Assembly (NCBI GenBank): GCA_002812745.2
Contig: NCSJ02000069.1
Location: forward strand, 1 to 64,000
DNA: 64,000 nucleotides
Reading direction: 5' to 3'
Source: Scytalidium lignicola
Taxonomy: Eukaryota > Ascomycota > Leotiomycetes
In this document: piece after piece, positions 1 to 11,133 of the stretch
Position numbering within the stretch: the first letter of the stretch is position 1
Layout: every line of letters starts with the position of its first letter
The notes under the pieces: model-generated
Told to the model about the DNA's origin: nothing
Database searches by the model: none
Seen by the model: only the letters and a program-made list of their open reading frames with translations
Made by a program: the position numbers and the translations under genes

Positions 1-90
1 TTTAGTCGCATTCGCTCCTAATGCGACTAAAGTCGGGCAATGCGCGTGCCTGAGGCCCGACGATTAATTGTTATTCCCTCAGGCGCTATA
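1..90. repeat. Cluster of inverted repeats at the left edge
   Basis: Three perfect inverted repeats lie within 84 bases: a 12-bp arm at 1-12 repeated inverted at 20-31, GTCGGGC at 32-38 against GCCCGAC at 55-61, and GCCTGAGG at 48-55 against CCTCAGGC at 77-84. Such packing is typical of the ends of small inverted-repeat transposons, but the partner end would lie outside the window. The rest of 91-886 is AT-rich and I see no gene in it. Confidence 0.5.
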
Positions 91-886
91 ATATAGGGCT
101 CGCTAGGCCGGAGTTGTATGCAAGGATCCTACCCATTTAAAATCATTTATTTGCATATAATAATTCCGAGGTTTGATATATGTGCAGTGGAATGATTGGT
201 TGAATTGTAGGATATGGAGGTTGTAGATGCAGTTGTATGATTACTGTACAGCAGGGCCATGAGAATTCTTTCAACTGCTGGCAATTAAGCACTACACGTG
301 TAGTTACGTCTCGTGCCGTACCGATTCCTAACAAATAACCGCAATTATGTAATAACTAAAAGTTGCTAAGTTACCCCTGACGCACTTTCAGTTTCTCGCG
401 GATGCGGATCAGCGTGTGATACACAGCATTACCCCCTTTAATCCATAATTAACACCCTTTTATATTACTAACGGCATGTTTCCTGTAATATTTGGATGTA
501 AATACAATTACTATGTGCCTTCGTCTGTATATCAGCTTACTTTGTTATTATTTTTAAAAGCGTGTAGTTAAACGATATACACCCTTTATAAAAGCGATAT
601 ATAACGCTGATATTAGTGACGCTCGAAGGTTACTAACAAGTGAGCCAATCTTTACTTACAACAGCAGTATTCGATAATAAAAGCACACAAGTGGGACACT
701 TCCATCGCAAAGCCTCAGGGTTGATGGCTTATAAATGCTCTTACATTAAATTTAACCTGCTAAGACCATCCCTCCACCAATACCAGACTTCCCGATAACT
801 GACAATGACTGAGCTCTGAATGTACCTATTATATACAAAGACCAGTCTGGTGCACACTACCAGACCTAACAATTTGAGATACCTAT

Positions 887-2215
887 TCATGAATCCCAAA
901 TAGGCCCAAATGCTGGCACTCCCAGACTCTCTAGATCCAACACCAGATTAATTGTCAGCTTCGGGTTCGAGATTACGATCACAGCCTCGCTACATGTCCG
1001 TTTGTATAGGTCCACGACGGTTGGTAGAGTATTTGGCCTCCCTATGGTGGAAGTGTTGTGAATGTGTGCGTTCTTGCCTAAGCTAAGGACAACGGCAGCA
1101 ATTTCAGGTCCATAAGTCTCAAGTGGATTTCGGGTCGACCAGAATAGACTAATCTGAGTCTTCTGTGCCATAATGACGGGGAGGCAGGGAGCGATGCCCG
1201 AGCCCGTGGCAACCAGCAAGATGCTATTGAACATGGGAGCGATGCGTAAGACACCGCATGTTGGTGTCCGCCGGACCCAAATTTCTCGAGGGGGGGTGTT
1301 GATGAGTTTCTTAGTCCAGTCGCCGGCGTTGGAGATGACAACTGAGAAGCCGTCCTCTTTTGGGTTCTTTACCGTCGCAAAGGCATGCCACTCGAGCAGA
1401 GGTCGTGAAGAGAGGCGAATGGTCGTACCCGGTTGGGGATTAGTGTAGCTGAAATATATTCGTACGGCGTGTGATGAAAGTCTTTCCGACTGGACGGGGA
1501 TCTTCCGGCAGTTCAACCAGGTTGAAACAACGCTACAAGTTGATGTGAAGACGAGCCAGAAGTTAACGCTGCTAAAGACGGCAGCAGAAGGGGACCGATC
1601 TGGTGGAAGGTCGGACAAGGCGTCTAGGATGACTTGACACCACAAAAGGGCGAGGCAGGACCAGCCAGCCAGCCGATGGACAACCTCAAAGGAGTTGTGT
1701 ATTTTGGCACGGATCGTTGGGTAGGCCATGACGATCATCGCAACGAGGAGACAATCCAACATGTACACAATAGCAATTTGGACCCCTGCGACAGCATCTT
1801 TGCTGGTGAAGGTAGCCGACTTTTCGACAGAGAGGAGAATGAACCAGAAGGTCGCCGCCACACCACACCCGCTATGCAGGCCACCAAGGTGGTAAATCTT
1901 ACCCATCCGTCGTCGAAGCCAAAGAGGACATGTCCTGGGAAGCGCTGTGAAAGCATAATAAAGAGTGTTAACAATATGCTCCTCCCGAATGACAATCGAA
2001 ACGGTGAGGTTGATGGATGTGGCTAAAGCGCAAGCATCTCCATTGGGATGACCGCGAAGAAACCACAACCAGAGAAACAATACCACGCCAATTAGGTTGG
2101 CAAGGAAAACAAGCGTGAATAGAATCCGGTACTCTGAAGAGAGAAATCTTAGTAAGCGAGTGAAAGCAGGGCCTGTAGCCCCCTGTGTAAGGACTTTCCT
2201 CCCAGAGTCCGACAT
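887..2215 (-). CDS. TmpA-like ferric-reductase-type membrane flavoprotein
   Basis: The single uninterrupted frame encodes 442 residues from an ATG. Residues about 33-55 form a strong membrane segment, and further hydrophobic segments follow at roughly 115-135, 145-165 and 180-195, with a GGLHSGCG motif between them. The C-terminal half resembles an FAD/NAD-binding oxidoreductase module, with VATGSGIAPCLP as the nucleotide-binding loop and LFWSTRNPLETYG after it. This layout matches the fungal integral membrane protein TmpA, a plasma-membrane oxidoreductase linked to asexual development in Aspergillus, and the membrane tails of some NRPS-like enzymes. The assignment to TmpA rather than another ferric-reductase-like group is from memory of the motifs. 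Its true substrate is unknown. No adenylation domain is present upstream, so it is a stand-alone protein. Confidence 0.65.
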   Translation of the reverse strand: MSDSGRKVLTQGATGPAFTRLLRFLSSEYRILFTLVFLANLIGVVLFLWLWFLRGHPNGDACALATSINLTVSIVIREEHIVNTLYYAFTALPRTCPLWLRRRMGKIYHLGGLHSGCGVAATFWFILLSVEKSATFTSKDAVAGVQIAIVYMLDCLLVAMIVMAYPTIRAKIHNSFEVVHRLAGWSCLALLWCQVILDALSDLPPDRSPSAAVFSSVNFWLVFTSTCSVVSTWLNCRKIPVQSERLSSHAVRIYFSYTNPQPGTTIRLSSRPLLEWHAFATVKNPKEDGFSVVISNAGDWTKKLINTPPREIWVRRTPTCGVLRIAPMFNSILLVATGSGIAPCLPVIMAQKTQISLFWSTRNPLETYGPEIAAVVLSLGKNAHIHNTSTIGRPNTLPTVVDLYKRTCSEAVIVISNPKLTINLVLDLESLGVPAFGPIWDS

Positions 2216-4285
2216 TACGATGAACTATATCGAATAGTAACGAAGGTTAAAGAGCGGATAAATTAAAAAGCAGCATCAAAGGGGGGAAAGGGGGCATTAG
2301 GCGCTGTAAAGTGTTAAAAAGATGCGGTCTATGGCACTGTGATATATGCTGCAGAATCTAGTGTATTCGTGGGAGCCGCGGAAAGGCTACAGGCCCACAA
2401 GATAGGATATTGCGCAGTAAAGGACGCTCTGATATTGGAATATCCACCAATAACTGACCTACAGCTCCCGAGTCAGATATTCGGCGATGATGAACGTTTC
2501 CATGAGAGCCGACTGGCGACCTGCTGGAGTTAGAGTTACGCGTGGAGTGAGAAAATTTGGACCATCTCGCTCTTGGATAACGGCATGATACCAAAGCATA
2601 AACAATCTATTATCATACCCGGAGTGCTCGGCATCTTGGGTACCCCGTATTCTCATTTGAAGGTGACCGTGTGAATTGCTACGTGTCGCCTATGTATGGT
2701 AAATGAAGGCTCTACGTTTGGAAAAACCTCGCTGATCAAGTATCGGCCAAGCCGAGCTATCATTGTAAATTAAATGGGTGGGATAGATCTACAGAGACCT
2801 GGAAAGAGAATCCAAAGAGGTTTAGCATACTGAGGTCCAGCATCTGTAGGAGAGATGTTACGATAGAACCAAATAACGCAGTCACATAGGAAACCAAGAG
2901 GTGCACAGAGCCCTGGTACACACTCAATGACCAATCCCCTTAGAACCCAATCAAATGATCAGAGATTTTGAGTGGAGGATGTCGAACTGTACAGAAGAAG
3001 GAGTGATTAGTAGATCGGGTTCGATTCCCAACCCTGGCCCCTGGTGGCATGCACTTCCATTAGGTTGTTTCCAGCTTAGACCGAAACATCCAAAACAATA
3101 AACAATAACGTGCTGGATAGATCTACAGCGGCCTTTCTAGGGAGTTGTCTAGACTCGACATGGGTGGATGCGGTGAGAAATTGGAGTGTTCATTGAAGGA
3201 TGGCCCTGATTCTGACGCATGGTGACAGAAGATTATATTGTTTAAAAGCCATTTATCGATTTCTTGGAAGAAAGTAGCTTCCAGGCAGGACATGATAGCT
3301 TTTGCTCACTGCTATAAACACATATGGTGGTCTGCTTCATATACCGGAAGACTAGATCGTCATATCCTAGTTCTTGACTATTCCTCATTGGTGACAGGTG
3401 CTACTCCTATCTTCAAGACCCCACTGGGTTCAAAAAGCGTTTGTTAGCGTTGTTGCTTTAAGCCTGAAATAATTTTTGACGTGTGACTGGTGAAAGAGAG
3501 GTTTTGGGTGGAGTGGGATTTATGGCAGCGGCCAGCTTACTGTACTAGAACAAGTTGGGTGAGGAGTTAGTCTGGCGGCTTTAAATCCGGCCATGGATGC
3601 TTTCTCCGGGGGTTGATGGTCTTTAGAGAAGGACGCCATATGGGGTCTTCAACGTCTCGGTACTGTATATGAGGCTCTATCAGGCAAGGATTTACTGGAA
3701 CTGTAACGTCCGTGTATACCCTGCAGTTTATTGTACGGTATTCCTACGAGACCCTGGTTGAACCCTAGTCTACCATTGAGCGACCAGATGTCATCCGAAA
3801 GGATTTATGGTTGAAGATCAGCAGGCTCCACTGGCCCGTGCCGCGGAGGATCTTAGTTAGGGTATTAATACGGAGTATGCCTATTACCGTAAGCACTTGC
3901 CGTCTATATACCGGGCTCTAATAAGAACAGGGATAAGTTAAAAAAACTGAAGATGCACTCTGTACAATGCTTGGGTATCTAAGTATGGAATCTGCTGGCT
4001 ACCTCTCTAACTAGCAGGACAATTCCTATAAAACTATCATCACGTGTCTTTAGTCTATCTCCTTGAGAGTCACTGACTGTGCCGTTCGAAATCGAAGTGC
4101 AATGCAAATGACTAGGCCTTAACTGCAACACCATGGCTTGACCATTAGTGTCGAGAACATTTTTGTTAATACAGAAGTAATATAGAAATAATATAGAAAT
4201 AAATCTAAGTATAGTAAAAATCTGGGATTCGAATTTAGCACTCTAAGTTGGCCAAAGCTGCTGATGGAGGTGTGGATCACAATGC
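2216..4285. other. Intergenic region, no supported gene
   Basis: About 2.1 kb with no convincing gene. Small open frames are present, including one on the minus strand at 2459-2656 whose composition is protein-like but which I do not recognise. A TAGATCTACAG word occurs near 2783 and near 3118, and a box-B-like GGTTCGATTCC lies near 3019. The 4140-4210 stretch is AT-rich and locally repetitive (AATATAGAA units). Confidence 0.5.
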
Positions 4286-5895
4286 TTACGACGCTTCGCT
4301 CGTACCCACGGTCACGATGACAGAAGCGCTTGCATTTGGAGTGTCCCCTTGTCCCTTTCCAATTAGAGACCGCTCGTCCAGTTCGTAGTAGTTTTTTTTG
4401 TCTATGTTCGAGCGCTCCCGGGTGCTGCTGCTATGTTCATTCCCTGTGTCTTTAGTAGCCTTAGCTGAGCGCATCTTGCTGGACATCGTGCTAAATGCAT
4501 TTGGCCAAATCGTCTTCAACAGCTTGCGAATCGCCGGTAAGCTCGCACAAATCATGCCCAGCTCAGTTTCCCAGATTGACCATATCGTAACCTCGACATA
4601 ATCCCCTTATAAAATTGTGAGTCTTTTATCCTTTCAACTTTAGAGGGGGCCAACTTACATGTTGGATTCGTCGTCACCCCAAGGCTGACAAGAAATGGTA
4701 AACGGATGATGCTGAATGTGGTGACACTATAGTTGGAAGTCAGCTTGAGTCCAAGGCCAAATCATTGATTCGGTTACTTACACGATCCCGAGACTGAATA
4801 CGACGAATAATTCCATCTTCTGACGATTGTTGACCTGTAGTTTGTACAGCTCCGGTAACGGCATGATGAAAATCACGATATCGCAGAACATGTTGATTGC
4901 ACCTAGAGCGTAAGTCTGCCCGTTTAGATCGTTGCAGTGACCAACATGCTCGCCGTCCCAGCTTGTCCAGTTGAAAGACGCTGGTAAGCATTGCAACCCC
5001 GTAACGATCTCTGTTATGACGAAGCACACCCCCACAAAAGCTCCGAACCAAATGACCCTTATTTTAAACGGACGTGCTGTGAAAATGTTGGATAGAAAGC
5101 AGAGGATGGAGATCTTGGTGCAGTAAAGGTGGACACTATACAACATCTGGTCAACCCAGAAAAGCTTGAGAAGCGTATATAGATGTTCAAACGGTTGAAC
5201 GTCCCATATGTTCAAGCCAAAACCAAGATCAGACACTAGTCACGGTTAATATTTCGAGTTCGTGATGACAAAGGAACAAGAGGAGACCGACATGTGCAGT
5301 GGAGGTAGAGATACGGTACTGTAGCGAACTATGAAAGTCAGAACGGCTTGATCAAGGTCCTTTAAACTTACTCCTGCCACCAATATAAAATAATCGTCCA
5401 GTCTAAGCCTGCCTAGACTCGTAAAGTTTGAGTATATCCGCAATATGACACATATCTCGGCCAGTACGCAGGCTATAATTGCGTTGACCTTGAATCTGTA
5501 TTGCTGACTCGGTACTGGGACACCACAGGCGACCTTCTCAAGCCTCGCCAGAGCTGCGTACAACAAATTGGTTAGCGTTTGTTGTACCTCCGTGTTCAAG
5601 TAACATCGTAATACTCAAGGATTCCTTCGGCGTGCAGTTCACAGCTACGCATGCTTGCACTAAACCTGCAAAGATTGGGTCCGTGCAGATACATGTAGAA
5701 TTGGTCAATTCACATGGAGACTGAGGGATCGATTGTTCTATACATTGTAACTGTAACATGGATTAGCATTCAACATGAACGGCCTGCGTATAGACTTACT
5801 CCGCAAGGGGGTAATTCAGCAGCGAGGTCAGCCAAACTTGCTGCGTGTACGAGGGTAATCAAGCCTCCGAGCCAAGAGATAGAAAGGACACGCAT
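4286..5895 (-). CDS. CFEM-domain, Pth11-type seven-helix receptor-like protein
   Basis: Seven exons can be joined in frame: 5895-5800, 5750-5615, 5553-5372, 5328-5292, 5235-4782, 4726-4659 and 4605-4286, giving about 430 residues. A signal peptide (MRVLSISWLGG onward) precedes a cysteine-rich CFEM domain; LPPCG, CIEQSIPQSPC, CICTDP and VNC follow in order. A fungal rhodopsin-like membrane domain follows (DDYFILVAG, then LFWVDQMLY, TKISILCFLSNIF, and IWETELGMICASLPAIR near the end) with a charged cytoplasmic tail. CFEM plus this membrane domain is the architecture of Pth11-class receptors, which sense surfaces or host signals. The fourth exon (37 nt) uses a less usual GTCGGT donor and is the weakest join. 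Ligand and partner G protein cannot be inferred. Confidence 0.8.
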
Positions 5896-6245
5896 GACGA
5901 AAGATGACCTATGGAAGTTTCGGAAAGCGAACGGAAGTTCCAAAAGCAACGACAAGTCTCGTGTGGGACGGCAGAAGAGAAAAAGCAGCGTAGATATAGA
6001 TAACGGCAACGGGTTTCGCATTAACTTGTTTTATATTCAGAATGATACTTCACCAAGGTAATTTTATGCCGCAACGACTTTGTCGATCAACATCAAACTC
6101 CTTTCGACATTCCCCAGGCTAGCGCCTCCAGCACCACCGTTGTCAGAAAGAGTTTTACAATCTCATCTGGTACCTTCTAGAGTAATTCACTCGAGTACTC
6201 ACCGCCCAGGGGCAATGATCCTTTAATATGGTACAGGCCATAAGG

Positions 6246-7332
6246 TATAGTAAAAAAAGGAAGGAGTATTTGCAAGGATAAGTATAAAGGTTCGCAACGT
6301 TATTCTACTATTCTATAATTAATTACATATGATAATTTAATACTCATTTACTTGTTAACCTTTGTACAATATTAATGTAAATAATACTAAGCTCAAATCA
6401 AGTTTCCAAAAATTATATTCAAATGTCATTGAACAAAGCCCTTTAGAAGAAGCGGAGCATTTTACTATACTTACTGTAGCTTGTACTATAATACGTAAGT
6501 AATAACACGGCAAGCGGACTAAAGCAGGTTTCGCGGTCTAGTATCCTGATGAAAAGGCAGGGTAACATGGGATGCCTACGCTAAATACTGTCCAGACAGA
6601 TCAACACTTCTACGAGGCATGGCCCTGTTCTGGGACTAACGGTTGCACCAGTCGGGGAACCAGGGAAATCAGGGGGCTTTTCGACTGACAGCTTAGCAAT
6701 TGGTCAGCTTCGCAATTGGTCAGCTTTGTTGTGCTGGGCAAACCCACATATCTGTTCTTTCGAAGTGTTGAAACAGAGCCTACGTGGTTGGCCGGCGATC
6801 TAAGATTAAAAGGGGCTGGCTATTTAAGGTTAAAAAAACTACCAGTGCTATCGTAGTACCGTACGGAGGATATGTGCTCTGTATATGGCATAGCTGCTAG
6901 CCATCAATACTACAGTACCTTGTCAGAACCTGTTAAACTGGAGTGGCTCGGTTAAGGGCGATCTTCTCTAGTTCCACACCCACAACCGCCATTGCCGTGA
7001 CCATACCGGCACCCCGTATACCGCGACATCCCCCTAAATATTGAACAGGTATCGCAAGGGCCTTTTGTTCCGGAGTAGCAAATTTCGATTTTTTTTTTTA
7101 CTTCCTCTACTAGGGTTTGAGCAGATCATTACGTGGATATTTGTGGAGAGGCATGAGCTATTTAGAAGGGGGGTATACCGTAATACAGTAATAAAAAGAT
7201 GGAGTATTTGCAAAAATAAACGTGAAAGTTTAAAAATACTATTTTATACTGTACTTAAATACAGAATTGAGCAAATCCCCCTGTAAGAAATGGAGCTTTT
7301 TACTACACTTATGCCTGTACCACAGTAGTTAT
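6246..7332. repeat. Two diverged direct copies of an AT-rich repeat
   Basis: A block at 6246-6495 recurs in the same orientation at 7186-7332. Both copies start with GGAGTATTTGCAA and end with a stretch containing GAACAAA/GAGCAAA, GGAGC and TTTACTA. The first copy is about 100 bases longer in the middle. The arrangement could be long terminal repeats of a decayed retroelement with about 700 bases between them, but no coding remnant is visible there, so this is only a repeat call. Confidence 0.45.
6696..6726. repeat. Two-copy tandem repeat, 16-bp unit
   Basis: GCAATTGGTCAGCTT occurs at 6696-6710 and again at 6712-6726, separated by a single base. Confidence 0.8.
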
Positions 7333-7794
7333 GTTGTATAGCTACTACCCGACTCTGTTCGTACCCAGTTCTACAGTCTAATACACATAGGGTTGTTGGT
7401 GGAGTACGGAGTACCTAGCTATGACAAAAACAATTAGGGCGGCTGGCTCGGTATTTCTGGCCCGTCTATACCCTAGCTTAGCAAAGTATGGGGAGTGCCC
7501 GTGAAGATTCCAGCAAGCTGGATAATAGGGGCTCAAGAATATCAGTCCCAACATTCAAGGGTTTGATGATGATAAATTGCGGTCTGAAGATTCTTGCCTA
7601 TCTTAGGTAGAATGGGAAATGATATCGCAACACTGCTTCTGTATAAAAGGGCAGGACTCCTGTCTACAGGATGATGATGAAAGGACTCACCCTTATCTGC
7701 ATTCGCTCCTTTTTGCATTTCTTGTACACATTCCTTCAAACCACTACAGTCGTTTCGCGCTACCTCAAGCATTAGCGGTTTGCTAATCAGTAAT

Positions 7795-8579
7795 ATGAAG
7801 CCTTTTGAATTATTATCGTTGGCTCTGCTCTCCAACCAAGCAGCAGCTCTGCCTCCTGTTGACCCTAACGCTCCAATCCCTCTCAATGCTTTCAAGTTCC
7901 ATACGAGAGATGGTGTGGATCCTCACATGGGAATTGACCCGGAGACGATCCGCAAGTATGTGTCTCAGGGTCTAAACCCTCTTGAGAAGCGGACGGTGGA
8001 TTTCAACGCCGAGGAGCAGCTCGTTGATGGTCAGTGAGGCTACACCGGGAGACGATTGTATTAGTTTGCTTATACTTTGTAGTACACGGGGACCACGAGT
8101 TCATCCCCCCTAATTATGAAGCAGGCGAAATTCGTGGTCTCTGTCCAGGTTTGAATACTCTGGCCAACCATAATTACCTGCCTCGTAATGGCGTCGCAAC
8201 TGTGAGTCGAACATGCAAACTGGAACTGGTATGGCCTGCTAACCTGAAACTCAGTGGACTCAATATGTCAATGCAGTTGGCAAAGTCTGGGGTATGTCAG
8301 CTGATCTCGCTGGTATCCTAACAACACTAGGTGTTGTTATTGGAGGCAACTTAGTTTCAGTCTCTCAAGGCGGCTGGTCAAAGTACATGGACAGCGGCCT
8401 GGGTAGCCTACTGGGTACTCCCCGCGGTCTCGATGGTACTCATCCTTTGTTCGAGGTAGATGGCAGTCCTACCCGTGGCGACCTCTACGACCCTTCTCAC
8501 AACAATAACGACTTGAACATGACCTACTTCATGGAACTATACAACCTACAGAAGGATGCAGAGGACCCCAACTACAGCA
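7795..8579 (+). CDS. Heme-thiolate peroxidase (chloroperoxidase/peroxygenase family), 3' end lost at gap
   Basis: Exons 7795-8029, 8083-8201 and 8255-8579 join in frame; the second intron has a GCTAAC branch site. The protein starts with a signal peptide (MKPFELLSLALLSNQAAA), so it is probably secreted. It carries the family's heme-ligand segment as GLCPGLNTLANHNYLPRNG, where the cysteine would be the axial thiolate, and a downstream FEVDGSPTRGD that corresponds to the acid-base E-x-D/H region. The usual motif is PCP; here it is LCP. About 226 residues are readable before three N bases. The C-terminal third is missing and nothing after the gap resumes the protein, so it is either a misassembly or a real disruption by the palindromic block that follows. 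Confidence 0.8.
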
Positions 8580-8582
8580 NNN
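8580..8582. other. Assembly gap (NNN)
   Basis: Three consecutive N bases interrupt the peroxidase gene; sequence character changes completely across them. Single N bases occur also at 9523, 19976, 29040, 29059, 47468, 50588 and 57351. Confidence 0.95.
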
Positions 8583-8730
8583 TCTATATATACAGAGAGT
8601 TACGGCCGTAAAACCGTTATGGTCAACGGTTACGGTCGTACAGGCACCCTACGGGTGCCTATAGTTGCCTACAGTGGTAGCCTACCGTAAACCCTATCCG
8701 TAAGCCCTAGCGTAGGCAACCGTAAGAACA
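8583..8730. repeat. Palindromic repeat block after the gap
   Basis: Dense with related words around TACGG/CCGTA. It includes a perfect 8-bp hairpin with a 3-base loop (8642-8649 against 8653-8660) and a 9-bp inverted repeat GTTGCCTAC at 8664-8672 against 8712-8720. The rest of 8731-9013 shows no recognisable gene. Confidence 0.65.
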
Positions 8731-9013
8731 CTGTGAAGTGGCATCCGTAAACTCCAAATATTGCAACAGATTGTCAGAAGACATTTTGCCGGATTCCGAG
8801 CCTCTCCAGATAGTCGGAAGGACATGGCGAGTATTTCTCTCTCGAGTTGAAGGCACTGATTTCAAAGCTCTAGATCTTTGAGACCGGTAAGCTTTTACGA
8901 TGCTACGAACACTGGTTGCTCAACTATGTGGGGAACGTTAATTGGCTAAAGAGGAGTTTCTTCACTAAGAATGGAAAATAGTTACAATTCCATCACTCCC
9001 CGTGAGGACTCCA

Positions 9014-10623
9014 TTAAGCCCAGTCCTCAGCAAACCTTAAAAACTCCTCACTCTTCACCATCCTCTCCATAGCCCCACTCTCCAAAGCAGCCATGACCTC
9101 TAATCCACCATCCTCCAACCTCGGCAGAACAGCAATCGTGCCATCTGCCGCTTCATACGGCATACGAAATCCCTCTGGTTTCCCTAGCATACCCCATTGC
9201 CTCTTCCGAACGCCAATATCAGCCCATGAGGTCGAAGTCATATCAGGCCCCAAGAAGCCATGGCAAGCGAACTTGAAGTCTTGAGCATTAGGTCGCGAGT
9301 TAAGAAGTCCGATAGTCATGGGAACGCGGTTTGGCTTGTTGGAATTATTCACTGCGTTGCGAATTGCGGCGGCTGCGATAGAGAGCCCGGATTTAGGCTC
9401 TTTGAGGCTTGTTACTGAAAGACGTTGTGTGATGGCAGCAAATGATGCATTGCCTAAGTAAGTCGGAGGAAGCGTTGGACTTGTGCGACCACGAATGTTG
9501 ACCGCAAAACACATATTGGAACNTTTTTTCGTTATCGCCAGCATTGGTGATCGGATTTCGAGCTACTGTTACATGGTGCCAGAAGAAGGCACAGAGAGCA
9601 TCGTTGGTCGAGTAGGCTTTTGCTGCTGTCTTTAGACCTGCAAGATGCTCTGGTGAGAAGTAGAGGATCTTTGATGTCATTGGGGGCATCTCGAAAGCTG
9701 GCGGTCCCATCTGGGCTCTGTCAGTTGGTGGGGTAGGCAGAATGATATATTCCGGGAAGTCCGCTATATTGGCTGGCAATCCTTGGGAAAGGGGCATGCG
9801 ATCATTGGAGATAGGATCGTATTCACTGAAGAATCTGGAGCTAACAACTGCACTGGTATTGAGGGCCCAGGTTTCAAGAATGGTATCTAGTCCAGCTGCG
9901 TCGCAAACAGAGTGGTGAACTCCAACTGTAAGGAGAAGCCCACCTTCGATGAAGTTTGCTTGCGCAGCCATGACGGGCTGAGAGGCTTGCAAAACTTGGA
10001 GGGGAGAAATGAGCGGAGTCGTTAGCTTAGAAAACGGGAAGTTGTCCTCCTTGAGTTTGGTGTAAGACGGAAGGATATTGGTGAGGTCCTTGCATCTGCA
10101 CAGTATTGGTCAATTTTCAGATCACGAAATACGTAGGAGGCAGAGACAAACCGGAATTCAACGCCACCAGTTCCTTCTACAACTTGAATTCGGTTATTCT
10201 CTGGATCACTCCCTTCTTCTGGTCCCTGCATTGGAATTATCAGCCACGGAATTCCTATACAGACGCCATAGTTCAATCTCTAGGTTGAATCTTACTATAT
10301 CGCCAGCGATCCAGGGAATAGAAGCGATTGTGTGAGCTAATCCTTCCCTCAATTTTTCATACCTAAAAAAGTTAGAGAGATCAAATTAGGGCGTATCCAG
10401 AGAGGGTTTAGTCTTACACATCAGCCCTGTCTGCATCGGCAGACAATGGAAAGCACAAAATCCATCGACTTCCATATATCCTTGGCATATTCATATCGAG
10501 TGGTGATAGTTTTTGTTTCGCCGAAGGTTTGAGGAAAATGTCATAGTCTTCAATACAAACAAGATCTTTGCTCAATCTTCCGTTGAGTCTTTGGCCGTGA
10601 GGGCTATCATTGATTGCAGTCAT
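9014..10623 (-). CDS. BAHD-type acyltransferase (trichothecene 3-O-acetyltransferase-like), frame broken twice
   Basis: The first exon starts at the ATG at 10623 (MTAINDSPHGQRLNG) and two introns follow, removing roughly 10425-10365 and 10295-10225. Translation gives WIAGDI, VVEGTGGVEF, the catalytic HxxxD motif as HHSVCDAAG, and a C-terminal DIGVRKRQWG in place of the family's DFGWG. This fits an acyl-CoA-dependent O-acyltransferase of fungal secondary metabolism, related to Tri101. Two frame breaks exist. One is at the single N (9523), next to a run of T. The other, near 10083, looks like a missing base in the codon after CADAR, since the next frame resumes LTNILPSYTKLKEDN. Either assembly error or a decayed gene explains this. 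The Zn2Cys6 gene next upstream is on the same strand and may regulate it. Confidence 0.75.
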
Positions 10624-11133
10624 GGCCACTCCACAAAAATCTGATGATCGATGATTTAAAAGAAGTCTGATTAAGCAAAAAAGTGTGAAAATATTGAGCA
10701 GCTTGACTGTCATATACTTGCCTTTATACGCAGTCGTTGTCCCGTGAGACTGTGTGGCTATTAGTCTTAGACCCCAGAATATTTGTAAGGTCGAATAAGA
10801 CTACCTTGACCAAGCAATCTTGTGGGACAACGACCCGGGACGCCGAAATTTAATTCTAGATGATTGCCAATTGGCCATCGGAACATCAACCTCATCTAGA
10901 TTCAACAACTATTGAAGAAGATCCATAAATAAACGACCAATTGAAGGCCATTCGCTTCGCGATAATTTGCTATTGGAATACCGAGCGTTGATTGGACATC
11001 TCAACTGTTTCCTGATTCAGTTAGTAATATTCAGGGAAAAGGAAGCTGTACTCTTACCAATTTCAGGTTGAGTCGCACTTGGTGGACAAAAGGAAGGGGT
11101 CTGTTCTCCAGAGATTGGCGTGGAATGACAATT
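10624..11133. other. Short intergenic region
   Basis: Separates the acyltransferase start from the 3' end of the upstream regulator. No gene or clear element seen; it includes the acyltransferase promoter. Confidence 0.5.

Larger units (their letters stand above)
5896..7794. other. Repeat-bearing intergenic region
   Basis: No gene is supported here. The stretch holds two diverged direct-repeat copies and a short tandem duplication, both listed separately, plus AT-rich filler at 6240-6520 and 7080-7330. Confidence 0.5.

Noticed and set aside
1634..2026. 130-codon plus-strand frame overlapping the TmpA-like gene
   Set aside because: It is antisense to a well-supported membrane protein and has no family features.
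3010..3040. Box-B-like GGTTCGATTCC suggesting a tRNA gene
   Set aside because: No matching A box, acceptor stem or T-stem closes around it, so it is at most a relic.
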